DNA of 64,000 nucleotides from Stentor roeselii (lineage: Eukaryota; Ciliophora; Heterotrichea; Heterotrichida; Stentoridae): NCBI GenBank assembly GCA_006503475.1, contig RSEH01000103.1, forward strand, positions 87,622 to 151,621, written 5' to 3'. Under the pieces are notes generated by a model. That model was not told the DNA's origin, made no database searches, and saw only the letters and a program-made list of their open reading frames with translations. Made by a program: the position numbers and the translations under genes. Position 1 is the stretch's first letter. Each line of letters begins with the position of its first letter. Below are positions 10,301-17,519 of this stretch, piece after piece.

Positions 10301-10840
10301 AGATTCCTTAAGTTTATCAACAGAGTCAATCACAATAATAATAAATTTTCTAAAGACTTGTGAAGACTGCTGCTTTAAATTCGCCATTTCCATCCATAAC
10401 TTGAAGTTGATTCTAAGATGATCTTCAATTGTGTTGACCTTCTGCGGCAGATGATAAAACTCCTGATTTTTTATTACTCTTAACTCATTGTAAATCGAGT
10501 AAAGTAGAAACTCGTAGGAAGTGTCGTTTGGAGTGATTCGCGAAAAACGGACTATGAAAAAATCGTTGTCTAACTTGTGAGAACTTTTGTGACTCTGGAT
10601 CCAGTGAGAGATCAAAGAAGACTTTCCACTTCCAGGGTCTCCTGTTATTAAGATTGGAAGGTTTTCAGCTTCTCCTGCCTCGGTTTTGTAGTCTTCGTGT
10701 GAGATGAGTGTGTCGATTTCTTGTAAATAGCCTTCAAAACCGATTATTTCATCACTTTGACAGGATTTTAAGTAACTTTTGTGGATCTTTCTGTGTAAGT
10801 TGTACCTGGATTGCTCTTTTATATTCAGACTTGCGTTCAT
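7310..10840 (-). CDS. NACHT-type (STAND) P-loop ATPase with long C-terminal coiled coil
   Basis: A 1176-residue protein. Near the N-terminus (67-74) is a Walker A motif GDPGSGKS. A Walker B-like strand IIIVIDSVD follows at about 167-175, and a sensor-like stretch LPDNIRVIISC comes after it. This order (short N-terminus, P-loop, hydrophobic-D-S/G-x-D, then LPxxxRVIxS) is what NPHP3, TEP1 and NACHT-TPR/WD proteins show. The middle 300-600 is helical and probably holds the winged-helix part of a STAND module. About 735-1090 is dense coiled coil. No TPR or WD40 repeats are visible, so the usual sensor domain seems to be replaced by coiled coil. Function is unknown; NTP-driven oligomeric switching is the family theme and a cilium/cortex scaffold is a guess. 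Its start lies 45 bp from the divergent coiled-coil gene. Confidence 0.8.
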   Translation of the reverse strand: MNASLNIKEQSRYNLHRKIHKSYLKSCQSDEIIGFEGYLQEIDTLISHEDYKTEAGEAENLPILITGDPGSGKSSLISHWIQSHKSSHKLDNDFFIVRFSRITPNDTSYEFLLYSIYNELRVIKNQEFYHLPQKVNTIEDHLRINFKLWMEMANLKQQSSQVFRKFIIIVIDSVDKLKESTGREELPEWLPSDLPDNIRVIISCNRNSRCFNYLSNKVKQQVFISGLDNEKKIEVIEKYLRRVSRNKNEINQLKKFVFQSKSCENPLFLNLVLHFSLIKNKNFPSLPLESIKKCEDIEGLFEVIVQFFIDQTPQRSIVLKVLGYLAISRCGLGIDDLKSLCSHSESVIQVLEVFSICFFTCESLFLFKSDIFSKVIISRFILQLSHLRFDILEHFSLRKVSIKSVQERIYHYKELKEWLSLKDCLTSLEVFFIMYSPQNRLELIRCWNLLFEHHFDPVQEYNKTLEHFVEQHNPSNQEIFIILVQLCRFFKEFSIFEPASICEFRHPPLKKVNEVKELTLYEEIMLLPGLINTTIINPLRKDEQITFENKKAWNFLKDSVIRNDEEEQNQSFSRAMMRKKMKKELFCYKRWIWIQFPWCSLDVYSDFSQIVGVFNAVELNHQHDNEMAVTTLKIIRDARLKARKRFVPSKKSRSSANLQQDFQDRSVSAFVKAAGIWHDSLPPLNTTIQLNPINESFLGKQMTRGASSENINKKCKIDFNFDLMFKELTPANVLLKVGAKVSDYSNFEILKKKKENNELQTCFNKLVNETRTRTLQLESLKSQIAKSEDKMKESKEISEKIEFMKKRMEKIYEKINKAEVESKRLETIISCCFKNSARNELWEKGLEKGIQNINTLIESEKAEIRIFEEEKETLDTQITEFEKWFQDKIKIQENTLDRVVEQFSFKASIKETLLSGESKRANLINVQHPPRSESFFLGRLKERQATLKKIQKLKQVLEEKILNFEKIIQKLQTVASISSPQDLTSIIWQLERKDDLSASRSKLDDKLKDLKGQKDALEVKLAFLRQKESKSYNSELNPDDLNHEILENEKKITNLAEGVKRQELTYYACEGILQHILHMLGVLDRKISKSNHSEIFKIIGDRVLSMARFNGRPLLNHSHTLKVSTLQVPYSNKLNFEDFTPGSSALINSPVLGKSDRRISENVQKIVKRPILKLPK

Positions 10841-10885
10841 TGCTTGATTATTAAGTAATTAGGAACTTCACATTTCTTATTTTAA
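10841..10885. promoter_or_regulatory. 45-bp bidirectional promoter
   Basis: Only 45 AT-rich bases separate the ATG of the NACHT gene (minus strand) from the ATG of the coiled-coil gene (plus strand). Any 5' UTRs and core promoters must fit here or extend into the coding sequences. No clear TATA element was seen. Confidence 0.55.
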
Positions 10886-12325
10886 ATGGATACTTTGAAC
10901 CTGCATGAAGAAGACCCGTCGGTTTTTGATAACTTTATTCATCGTAATACGAGAACTGAGATTAGTAACTTTGAAGGATCTTTTCGGCCTTGCTTGTTTA
11001 GTAGAATTGAGTCCAGTTCTTCTTTTGAAAGCTCTTTCGAAAATTCAGGAGATAATTTCAGTGAAATCATTAAAGAAGAGAGACCGCTAAGCAAGTCTTA
11101 CAAACCAGACTCAGTCCTCAAGACATCATTTCTAACAGAAAGACCAAACTCCCCAAGTTTTAAAGAATTCGATGCCCGCAACACAGAAAAAGATTTTTTA
11201 GGTACTTTCAAAGAAATCCTTCCAAAATTCGAAGGCAACCTTGACAAAAGCGATGCAAAACCAAAAGAAAAGTCAGAATCATTCGAAAAAGTTGTAAAAC
11301 ACGACGATTTTTCAAAAGACGTCGTAAAAATCGACGGGCATCACTTTATGTTCAAAAAAGGCAACAACGAGATCGAAAAAGAAGCTCAAGACGACAAGTT
11401 CCTAACATTAATCGACATCATTTCCCAAAAAGACGACGAAATCAAAGACCTAAGGACTCAAGTAATTGAAAAAGAAAAGGAAATCAGCGAAAACTCTCTA
11501 AAAATGCGAGCAATGCAAGGAAAAATCTTGAAACTCAGTGAAGAAAACAACACCCTTCTTCAAAACCTTGAAATTTCCAATGAAAAACTATGCAGGTCTG
11601 AAAATAATTCTCAAAAACTTCAAAGCCACTTAAACGAGTTACAAAAAGAACTACAAAGACTAGAAAAAGGAAAAAAAGAAGACCGTATCCGAAAAATCAC
11701 TGAAGACCAGCCAAGACCTGAAAAACTTGAAGCGAAAATCAAGGACTTACTATCAGAAACCGATTTTTTAAAGCAAGAGCTTCAAAAGCGTCCAACAGTT
11801 GCACAGTACCAGTCATCAATCTCACGAATCGAGGAGCTAGAAGGAATGCTTTCAAACCGTAAAAAGCCTTTAAAGTCAGAAAGACCAGAAAGAAGTGATT
11901 CTTTAATCCCATCTCTTTTAGAAGTGTTAAAAATAAACAACCCAAGCGAAATCATCCCTTCTGTGAAAAGCCTGAAAAGTCCTAACGCGAATTCAAAACT
12001 CTTCTGTCGAATTTCTTCGTTGATCACAGACTGTGTACCACCAGGGACGTTTAAAGATGGTCCAAAGCATCGAGATGTTTGGAAGTTTATAAGAAATGTG
12101 ATGGAAAGTTACATTCAACTTAAGAAAAACGATGATCATCTGGTCATAGCGAAAATACAAGGATGTCTGGGAATTGGTGAAAATTCAAATGTTTATCAAG
12201 AAGTTTTGAAAATTTATAACAGTCTTCATTTCATGGAACTTGTTTTTGATAAACTTAAGTCGAAACTAGGCCTTTCTCCTCATGTTACTACTGAAGAAGT
12301 GGAAAAAGCTGTTGATGATTTATAA
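10886..12325 (+). CDS. Coiled-coil protein of unknown function
   Basis: A 479-residue protein. Residues 1-160 are Ser/Phe/Lys/Glu-rich and probably disordered. About 165-330 is a strong coiled coil (runs such as KDLRTQVIEKEKEI). The C-terminal 150 residues are globular and mostly helical (VWKFIRNVMESYI). I do not recognise a named domain. The layout of disordered head, central coiled coil and helical tail resembles centrosome/basal-body proteins such as CEP70, but this is only an impression. The ATG at 10886 is the only sensible start given the 45-bp spacing to the divergent gene. The 3' end lies 16 bp from the convergent histone-fold gene. Confidence 0.7.
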   Translation: MDTLNLHEEDPSVFDNFIHRNTRTEISNFEGSFRPCLFSRIESSSSFESSFENSGDNFSEIIKEERPLSKSYKPDSVLKTSFLTERPNSPSFKEFDARNTEKDFLGTFKEILPKFEGNLDKSDAKPKEKSESFEKVVKHDDFSKDVVKIDGHHFMFKKGNNEIEKEAQDDKFLTLIDIISQKDDEIKDLRTQVIEKEKEISENSLKMRAMQGKILKLSEENNTLLQNLEISNEKLCRSENNSQKLQSHLNELQKELQRLEKGKKEDRIRKITEDQPRPEKLEAKIKDLLSETDFLKQELQKRPTVAQYQSSISRIEELEGMLSNRKKPLKSERPERSDSLIPSLLEVLKINNPSEIIPSVKSLKSPNANSKLFCRISSLITDCVPPGTFKDGPKHRDVWKFIRNVMESYIQLKKNDDHLVIAKIQGCLGIGENSNVYQEVLKIYNSLHFMELVFDKLKSKLGLSPHVTTEEVEKAVDDL

Positions 12326-12341
12326 ATTAATTGAGTGAAAA

Positions 12342-12776
12342 TTAATCTATTTCTATTATTTCTTGGAATTTTTTTGGGCTGTTGTCGAAAATGAAGGGAA
12401 CTAGGATTTTTGGACCTAATAATTGTTTGAAGACTGGATTTGATTGAAAGATTTTAAAAATGTGGGAAGTTTGGATCTTTGAATGATTATTTTCTTTGTT
12501 GCTGGAGTTTTGAGCTAGGGTAAAAATCTCAGCAGTTAGGGTCTCAAGTGCTACAGAAATAGGCAAGGCAGCTTTTTTACTTACCCTTATATCCTTATCA
12601 CAGGCTTTCATTTGTTTAAGTATTTTACTTATAGGAAAAATCATCTGAGCCTTCGACTTTTCACTTTTTTTCTGAAATTTTCCAATATTTTCCTCCTCTT
12701 CTTTTTCAATCTTATCTTCCTCTTCTATTTCAAAAGCTTCAAGTCCTTCATCTTCCAAATCTTTCTCTGTTCTCAT
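12342..12776 (-). CDS. Divergent H2A-family histone-fold protein
   Basis: With the start at 12776 the product is 144 residues, close to normal H2A length. An acidic/basic tail (residues 1-44, with EEEDKIEKEEEEN) precedes a histone fold at about 45-122: FPISKILKQM matches the FPVGRIHRLL block of H2A, ALETLTAEIFTLA matches VLEYLTAEILELA, and IQTSHIFKIFQSNP matches IPRHIQLAIRNDE. Two of the acidic-patch positions (the Glu of ALE and of TAE) are kept. The third is Thr, and the NDEEL cluster is replaced by NPVFK. It may be an unusual H2A variant or a non-nucleosomal H2A-type partner (NC2-alpha, CHRAC15 or NF-YC class). TATAAAG stands immediately before the ATG at 12776, which favours this start. 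The frame stays open upstream to another ATG at 12980, which would add 68 residues and overlap the divergent gene. Confidence 0.68.
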   Translation of the reverse strand: MRTEKDLEDEGLEAFEIEEEDKIEKEEEENIGKFQKKSEKSKAQMIFPISKILKQMKACDKDIRVSKKAALPISVALETLTAEIFTLAQNSSNKENNHSKIQTSHIFKIFQSNPVFKQLLGPKILVPFIFDNSPKKFQEIIEID

Positions 12777-12819
12777 CTTTATAAGTGAATCTAAAAATCC
12801 TCTAAGGGGGCTTCTAAAT
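12777..12819. promoter_or_regulatory. 43-bp bidirectional promoter between histone-fold and transposase-derived genes
   Basis: If the starts at 12776 (minus) and 12820 (plus) are right, 43 bases separate two divergent genes, much like the 45-bp gap at 10841-10885. On the minus strand a TATAAAG sits just before the ATG. Both frames stay open across the neighbour, so the true starts need transcript data. Confidence 0.45.
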
Positions 12820-14097
12820 ATGGAGGAAAAGCTATACAAGGAAGATTCAAATAATTCCCTCGAATCACTTATTTTTACTTGTCTAAGACCCTTGGAGGGC
12901 AGCCTTGGTCTCGTGTGCTGCAACCATTCAGAGTTCTTTGAAAACTGTTCCAGTTGTTTCGATTCTCTGACTTTCGGCATGATAAACCACAAAAAGAACC
13001 AAAAACTACTGAAAAAACTCAATCAAGAACTCAGGGCCAGTGAAAGGCTCAAGGCTGAAGTTAAACTTCTGAAAAGAGAACTTAAAGACATACTCAGTGC
13101 AAATAAAACTGGAAAAATCGACTGCAAGGCGGACGTGCATCAACTTTTACTTGATAAGAAATTGCCGAAGAACTTTTTAGATATTTTTGAAAGTGCGGAA
13201 AAATCTCTTAGCTATATGATTAAACTGGGAACTATACAGAAGGATATGGAATGTAAAAGATGTTGCGAAAAAATGCTTTTGCAGGGGAGGGGAGGGTTTG
13301 GGTTTAATTATTATTGTGAGAGATGTAGGGTTAAACTTGATTATAAAGTTGGAACTTTTTGGGAAAAGTGCATTTTGGAACCGAATCAGATATTGTGGCT
13401 TATGCTTTTGTGGGTGGTAAAAGCTCGAGACATCGAGATAAGCCACTTAATGGAAATATCCGTCGGCTACGTCTCATCACTAACATCCCGAATCCGTAAA
13501 ATAGTATCTCGCGAATATCTAAACTCCTTGCCAATGTTCACCGGAATAGTCGAAGTAAACATCCGTAACTTCGTAAAGCGAAAAATCGAGATAGGCAAAA
13601 GTAAAGCAAAGGAAAGATGGGTGATGATTTTAGTTGAACGTGAAAGAACCTTGGTTTACATGGAAGCACTTTCGGAGAAGTCTTTCTCATCAATTTTGAA
13701 GATAATCCAGAAAAGATGTGAAGTTGGGACAGTCATCTTGACTGAAAAGTTGGCAGTGTTCGGAAATCTGGAAAACTACGGGTATCCGCACTATACAATA
13801 GAAAAAAATAAGGGATTTGCTTATTTGCAAGGAACAAAGTTGAATATTTCTAAAGCTTATGGACAGTGGGCTTGGATAAAACATGCGATTAAAAGGTATA
13901 ATCGAACTTCGAGCTATCTTAATGACTATCTGCTGGAATTTATTTGGAGAAATAGCATGAAACATCGGTTGCAGCAAGGAGAGATTATTAGGGGATTGTT
14001 TAATACTTCTTTTGTTCTTGTTTCCAAGTGTAAAAGTGAGGAGATTCAGATTTCGAAGAATAATGAGGATGTGGATGAGGTTTACTTAAGTGATTAG
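12820..14097 (+). CDS. Transposase-derived protein of the Merlin/IS1595 (ISXO2-like) type, probably catalytically inactive
   Basis: A 425-residue intact ORF. A zinc ribbon (Cys145, Cys148, Cys166, Cys169; CKRC and CERC) is followed by YKVGTFWEKCILEPNQILW and a helix-turn-helix-like stretch, EISHLMEISVGYVSSL. This is the N-terminal order of ISXO2/IS1595 transposases. The DDE/DDN core is recognisable: EVNIRNFVKRK (usually E-V-D-E), ERWVMILVERE, VILTEK (usually Y-T-D), GYPHYTI, LNISKAYGQW (usually N-T-I-E-x-x-W) and YLNDYLLEFIWR. At the key positions the first Asp is Asn247, the second is Glu309, and the Glu of the third block is Lys. The enzyme is thus probably dead while the fold is kept, which suggests domestication. 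No terminal inverted repeats or target-site duplications were seen around it. A shorter start at 12979 would give 372 residues. Confidence 0.8.
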   Translation: MEEKLYKEDSNNSLESLIFTCLRPLEGSLGLVCCNHSEFFENCSSCFDSLTFGMINHKKNQKLLKKLNQELRASERLKAEVKLLKRELKDILSANKTGKIDCKADVHQLLLDKKLPKNFLDIFESAEKSLSYMIKLGTIQKDMECKRCCEKMLLQGRGGFGFNYYCERCRVKLDYKVGTFWEKCILEPNQILWLMLLWVVKARDIEISHLMEISVGYVSSLTSRIRKIVSREYLNSLPMFTGIVEVNIRNFVKRKIEIGKSKAKERWVMILVERERTLVYMEALSEKSFSSILKIIQKRCEVGTVILTEKLAVFGNLENYGYPHYTIEKNKGFAYLQGTKLNISKAYGQWAWIKHAIKRYNRTSSYLNDYLLEFIWRNSMKHRLQQGEIIRGLFNTSFVLVSKCKSEEIQISKNNEDVDEVYLSD

Positions 14098-14321
14098 GTT
14101 TTGTTGATTCTTCTTGGTTTTTTTAGTATTTCATGAGTTTTTGATTTTTACTTATCTTCAAGATATTTGAAATTAAACTCGAGTTGCCCTGAAAGATAAT
14201 CCAATCAAACCCATCTCCTAAAAACCATTAAAAAAAATCCTAACCCTAATTCCTTCACACCCTTAAAAACCTCTCCATTCTCACCAAAAAACCTGAAACC
14301 GCTCCATCCCAAAAACCCTTC

Positions 14322-14378
14322 AACCTCTTCAAACCCTTCAAACCTCTTCAAACCCTTCAAACCTCTTCAAACCCTCTA
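14322..14378. repeat. Tandem repeat, 3 copies of a 19-bp unit
   Basis: The unit AACCTCTTCAAACCCTTCA occurs at 14322-14340 and 14341-14359 exactly, and at 14360-14378 with changes at its end. It is C/A/T-rich on the plus strand and nearly free of G. Confidence 0.9.
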
Positions 14379-14392
14379 ACCATAAATCCACT

Positions 14393-14473
14393 AAATCCTC
14401 AAAATCCTCAAAATCCTCAAAATCCTCAAAATCCTCAAAATCCTCAAAATCATCCAAATCATCCAAATCATCC
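14393..14473. repeat. Tandem 9-bp repeat, two sub-arrays
   Basis: Six perfect copies of AAATCCTCA (14393-14446) are followed without a break by three perfect copies of AAATCATCC (14447-14473). The second type differs from the first at two of nine positions, so the array records a homogenised switch between unit variants. Confidence 0.93.
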
Positions 14474-14579
14474 AAATCTAATCCTCACCTCTTTAAACCC
14501 TCAATTCAACCCCATTTGAAACGGCCTACATAAATCCTAAAAAAACTTCTAACAACTGACCTAAGTAATAAGTTAACAC

Positions 14580-14951
14580 TCAAACAATCTTGTTGAACTT
14601 CGCAGCCTCTACAAGTGGATTGTCTTCAGAGATTTTTCTAATCCCAGCGCTTCGATGATCGAACGAGCAGCGGTGGTCCTCTGGGTACCTGTGCCTTGTG
14701 CAGAAGAAGTTCTCGCACTTACACTTGAAGTTCACAGGGCCTAATAGTTTAGAACACTGAAAACATTTGTCTGCATTCGGCGAAACCTTTTTTTCTTCCT
14801 CTGGGATTGTAGATGATTTTTGAGGGTCTTGTGGAAGGAATGACACGGATGGAGTTGAAGAAGGCTTTTTTGAGTCTCGGAAACACTTGGAGCAAAGACC
14901 GTCTTGACAACCGAAAAATACTTTGCAGATACGACAGATTGGGGCTTCCAT
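14580..14951 (-). CDS. A20/AN1 zinc-finger protein (ZFAND5/6, stress-associated protein type)
   Basis: A 123-residue protein with the two diagnostic fingers. The A20-type finger is at about 5-26, with CRICKVFFGCQDGLCSKC. The AN1 finger is at about 62-105, with CFQCSKLLG, CKCENFFCTRHRYPE and the HRCSFDHRSAG end. The last residues NPLVEAAKFNKIV match the conserved NPxVxAxKxxKI tail of the family. The linker is Ser/Pro-rich. Family members bind ubiquitin through A20 and act in stress responses and proteasome function; the role here is inferred. The size is typical for a compact ciliate member. The ATG at 14951 is the only fitting start. It is followed on the same strand, upstream, by the PARG gene with a 133-bp gap. 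Confidence 0.92.
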   Translation of the reverse strand: MEAPICRICKVFFGCQDGLCSKCFRDSKKPSSTPSVSFLPQDPQKSSTIPEEEKKVSPNADKCFQCSKLLGPVNFKCKCENFFCTRHRYPEDHRCSFDHRSAGIRKISEDNPLVEAAKFNKIV

Positions 14952-15084
14952 TTTGATTATAAGATCAGAATAGAGATGATTTTTGGTGATTTATTGGATA
15001 AAGATAAGAATTTCGAGATTTTTGAATGAAAAAAAGTGATTTTTTTATTTGCGGTGATGATTTTTTTAAGTTTTTTAAAGTTTG

Positions 15085-15975
15085 TTAAAAGGTTAGATCT
15101 TCTACATTGAATAACCCTTGCATTCTGAAAACTCTTTCAAAAGGAGCCACATTCCCTTCATGAGAGTTTTCTTTGAAAGAATTGTGATCGTTGAAAATAG
15201 CGAAAACAATTTTTTTAAAGCACCCTTTAAAATTTCCTTCAATTTCTTGTTTGAATAACTCAGCAACTCTCTCAGTTGGATTCCGATACGCTCCACAGCC
15301 TAAAGCACTGAGCACGATCGAGTCATGTCCTCTTACAAAAGCGACAGAAAGAATCATTTGAATTTTATAGATCATTGTTTGAAGGTCTTCAGGATTATAA
15401 TCGAGTTTTCCATCATTCATCACAAGTTGCGGTCTTCTGATAGCTGCGCAGGCGATCATTGAGAGAGGAACAGGCTGAGTTAAGAATTGATAAAGACTAG
15501 CTTCACTTTTTCTAAAGACATTGATTTGAGGAGTGTAAATAACTCCGTCAATAGGATACAAATGTTGAGGTAAATGCAGAAAGTAGTCAGATCTTCTGAA
15601 AATAGACTCTTCTTGGGCACCAGCACCGTAAGCCACTCCTCCCCCAGGGGTGAAGTTGTTAGCCATATTAAGAACAACAGGATTAAACCCCTGCTTCAAC
15701 TCTAACCCAGCATCAAGACAGTCTCCATTAAAAATCACGACCTGTGTCTGAAAACAAGAAGAATCAGGTAAAATAACACCCAAATGCTTAGAACTCAAAA
15801 AATCCGAAGGAATCATTTCAACTTTTTCTCCATTTTCCAGTATAAACGACCTGTTTTCAACACAAGAAACTGTTTCTTTATAAACTTTTATCCGAAGTGC
15901 ATATCTTTCTTCTTGTGTCAAACTCGACAGTTGCTTCGAGTACTGCTCATATCTGGACTCCATTATTACAACCAT
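15085..15975 (-). CDS. Microbial-type poly(ADP-ribose) glycohydrolase (TIGR02452 / DUF2263 family)
   Basis: A 296-residue protein with the PARG signature: TPGGGVAYGAGAQEESIFRRS, with GGG at 111-113 and the QEE catalytic loop at 121-123. VLNMANNFTPGGG before it and SALGCGAYRNP near residue 230 are further macrodomain landmarks of this family. It lacks the extra regulatory and accessory domains of animal PARG and matches the short form of bacteria, fungi and protists. It should hydrolyse poly(ADP-ribose) chains and work against PARP activity in DNA repair or signalling. Translation may start at the ATG at 15975 or four codons later at 15963 (MESRYEQY). All motif residues are present, so activity is expected. 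Confidence 0.9.
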   Translation of the reverse strand: MVVIMESRYEQYSKQLSSLTQEERYALRIKVYKETVSCVENRSFILENGEKVEMIPSDFLSSKHLGVILPDSSCFQTQVVIFNGDCLDAGLELKQGFNPVVLNMANNFTPGGGVAYGAGAQEESIFRRSDYFLHLPQHLYPIDGVIYTPQINVFRKSEASLYQFLTQPVPLSMIACAAIRRPQLVMNDGKLDYNPEDLQTMIYKIQMILSVAFVRGHDSIVLSALGCGAYRNPTERVAELFKQEIEGNFKGCFKKIVFAIFNDHNSFKENSHEGNVAPFERVFRMQGLFNVEDLTF

Positions 15976-16023
15976 GAAGAAGACTCGGAAACAAGTTAAT
16001 CAAGGTTATTTATTATTGTCGCA

Positions 16024-16263
16024 CTAAAATTGGGAGTACTTTTTAAATATTGATGGAAAGCGAGTTGGAGAAACGCTTCCTCCTTGCTTTGAAATCGGAC
16101 TTTCTGATACTGTTGACAGGTTCAAGAATTTTTTCGTGTTCTTGATTGACGGAAGCTTCGGGTTTGTGATTGGCTTTTGCTCGAAGTCACGGAATTTCGT
16201 CTTTAGGTACTTGCGAGTGCAGGTTGTTTCTACGCTTGCGTCGGTTTGGTCGAGAATTTCCAT
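16024..16263 (-). CDS. Small basic protein, unknown
   Basis: A 79-codon frame with an ATG at 16263 and stop at 16024. It sits 48 bp upstream of the PARG gene on the same strand, at normal spacing for this DNA. The product is Ser/Thr/Lys-rich, with MEILDQTDASVE at the start and RKYLKTKFRDFEQKP after it. There is no recognisable domain. It is supported by position and by the G/T-rich (plus strand) upstream region that other minus-strand genes show. It may be a short real gene or a chance ORF. Confidence 0.4.
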   Translation of the reverse strand: MEILDQTDASVETTCTRKYLKTKFRDFEQKPITNPKLPSIKNTKKFLNLSTVSESPISKQGGSVSPTRFPSIFKKYSQF

Positions 16264-17519
16264 TGTTTATTAGTTCTTAGCTAATTCTATTTGATTTTTA
16301 TCTTTCTTATGTTGAAGGATTTTGTAGTGGGGCGGATTTAGATTGGATTGGGTGAGATTTTGATCAGGGGTAGATGAATTTACCCGGAAAAGAAGAAATT
16401 TTAGGTTTTTTTTGAGGTGATTTTTTTGAAGGATTTTAGAGGTTATTTGATTTTTATTGAAATTTTAAGGGAATTTTTTGAGATGAATTAGGAAAGGTAG
16501 TTTTAATTAGTTGGATTGGAATAGCTGATGTTAATTATAGATTATTTGAGGTTATTAAACTTTTTTGCTTTGGTGAAGATAGGATTTTAGAGATATAGAC
16601 ATTTGATTATTATTGGATTAAGCAATAATTAATTTTTATATTCATGAAGTCTAACCATCTAAAGTATAGATCTTTAATTTTCTTTTTGTCTAACACTTCA
16701 ATTATATTCATTAATTTATCACAATAAATCTTTAAGTCAAAATAGTGCTTCAAAATTACTATTATAATATGAAGTTATTATTTGTATTTAATTTTAAAGA
16801 ACATAAGCCTTAGGATAAATAATATCATTTTCTTGAAACTAATTCGAACTAATTTGAATTTTAACTAAATCCCTGAGAATTAGTCTAACCTCAATGAGTA
16901 AATAGATACAGATTGCAACCCTCACAACTTTAATATTAATACACTTACCTAAAACCCACAAATATCACTAAAATAAAATTTAACCGACACAAAAATATTA
17001 AATAAGTTGCCACAAATTTTAGTTTACAATTTAATAAAAAATGAAAATCTTTCTGCAAAAATTTCATTAATCCTAATACAGATAATCATCAAACTAATTC
17101 CTAAAGATATTTCAATAAATTATCCTAAAGCCTTCTAAACAATCTGCAACCACATCTAAATCTTAAATATCTTAATTTCCATTAATACTTCCCAGTTCCT
17201 TAACTCACAATACAAGCATTCTCCAACAACACAACCCTAAAAAAACCCTCTCTAAGCCACATCCAAATCAAATCTCAATCCAAATCCCCTAAATCCCAAC
17301 TAAAACCTCTAAACTCCAAACCCTGCTACTCCATTCACCCCATCTAAACTCCATCCAACCGATTCAAAACTTCAAAAACCTCAACGAAAATCTTCAGATT
17401 CTAAAAAACCCGTCAAATTCCCATAAAAAATCTCTATCTAAACAGAAAACATCCCAATATAAATATGAAGACCCCTAAAGAATGAGCTCTGCTCTAAAAT
17501 ATGCCGCTGATTTAAATCC
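16264..17519. promoter_or_regulatory. Long divergent intergenic region with skew switch
   Basis: 1256 bp without a gene. The first 350 bp are G/T-rich on the plus strand, the middle is very AT-rich, and from about 17150 the plus strand is C/A-rich and almost free of G. This is the same pattern seen at 3590-3976: C/A richness on the sense strand upstream of each divergent gene. No RNA gene seen. Confidence 0.5.

Larger units (their letters stand above)
14098..14579. other. Convergent intergenic region with tandem repeats
   Basis: This is the 482 bp between the stop of the transposase-derived gene and the stop of the A20/AN1 gene. From about 14200 the plus strand is strongly C/A-rich. It contains two short tandem arrays, listed separately. 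No ORF of note. Confidence 0.7.

Noticed and set aside
12777-13022. Longer N-terminus of the histone-fold gene
   Set aside because: The far end of the frame begins at TTG, not ATG, and is antisense to the transposase-derived gene. The ATG at 12980 remains possible, but 12776 gives normal H2A size and follows TATAAAG.
14098-14579. Terminal inverted repeats of a mobile element beside the transposase-derived gene
   Set aside because: The tandem repeats here have no inverted counterpart on the other side of the gene, and the 5' side is occupied by the histone-fold gene.
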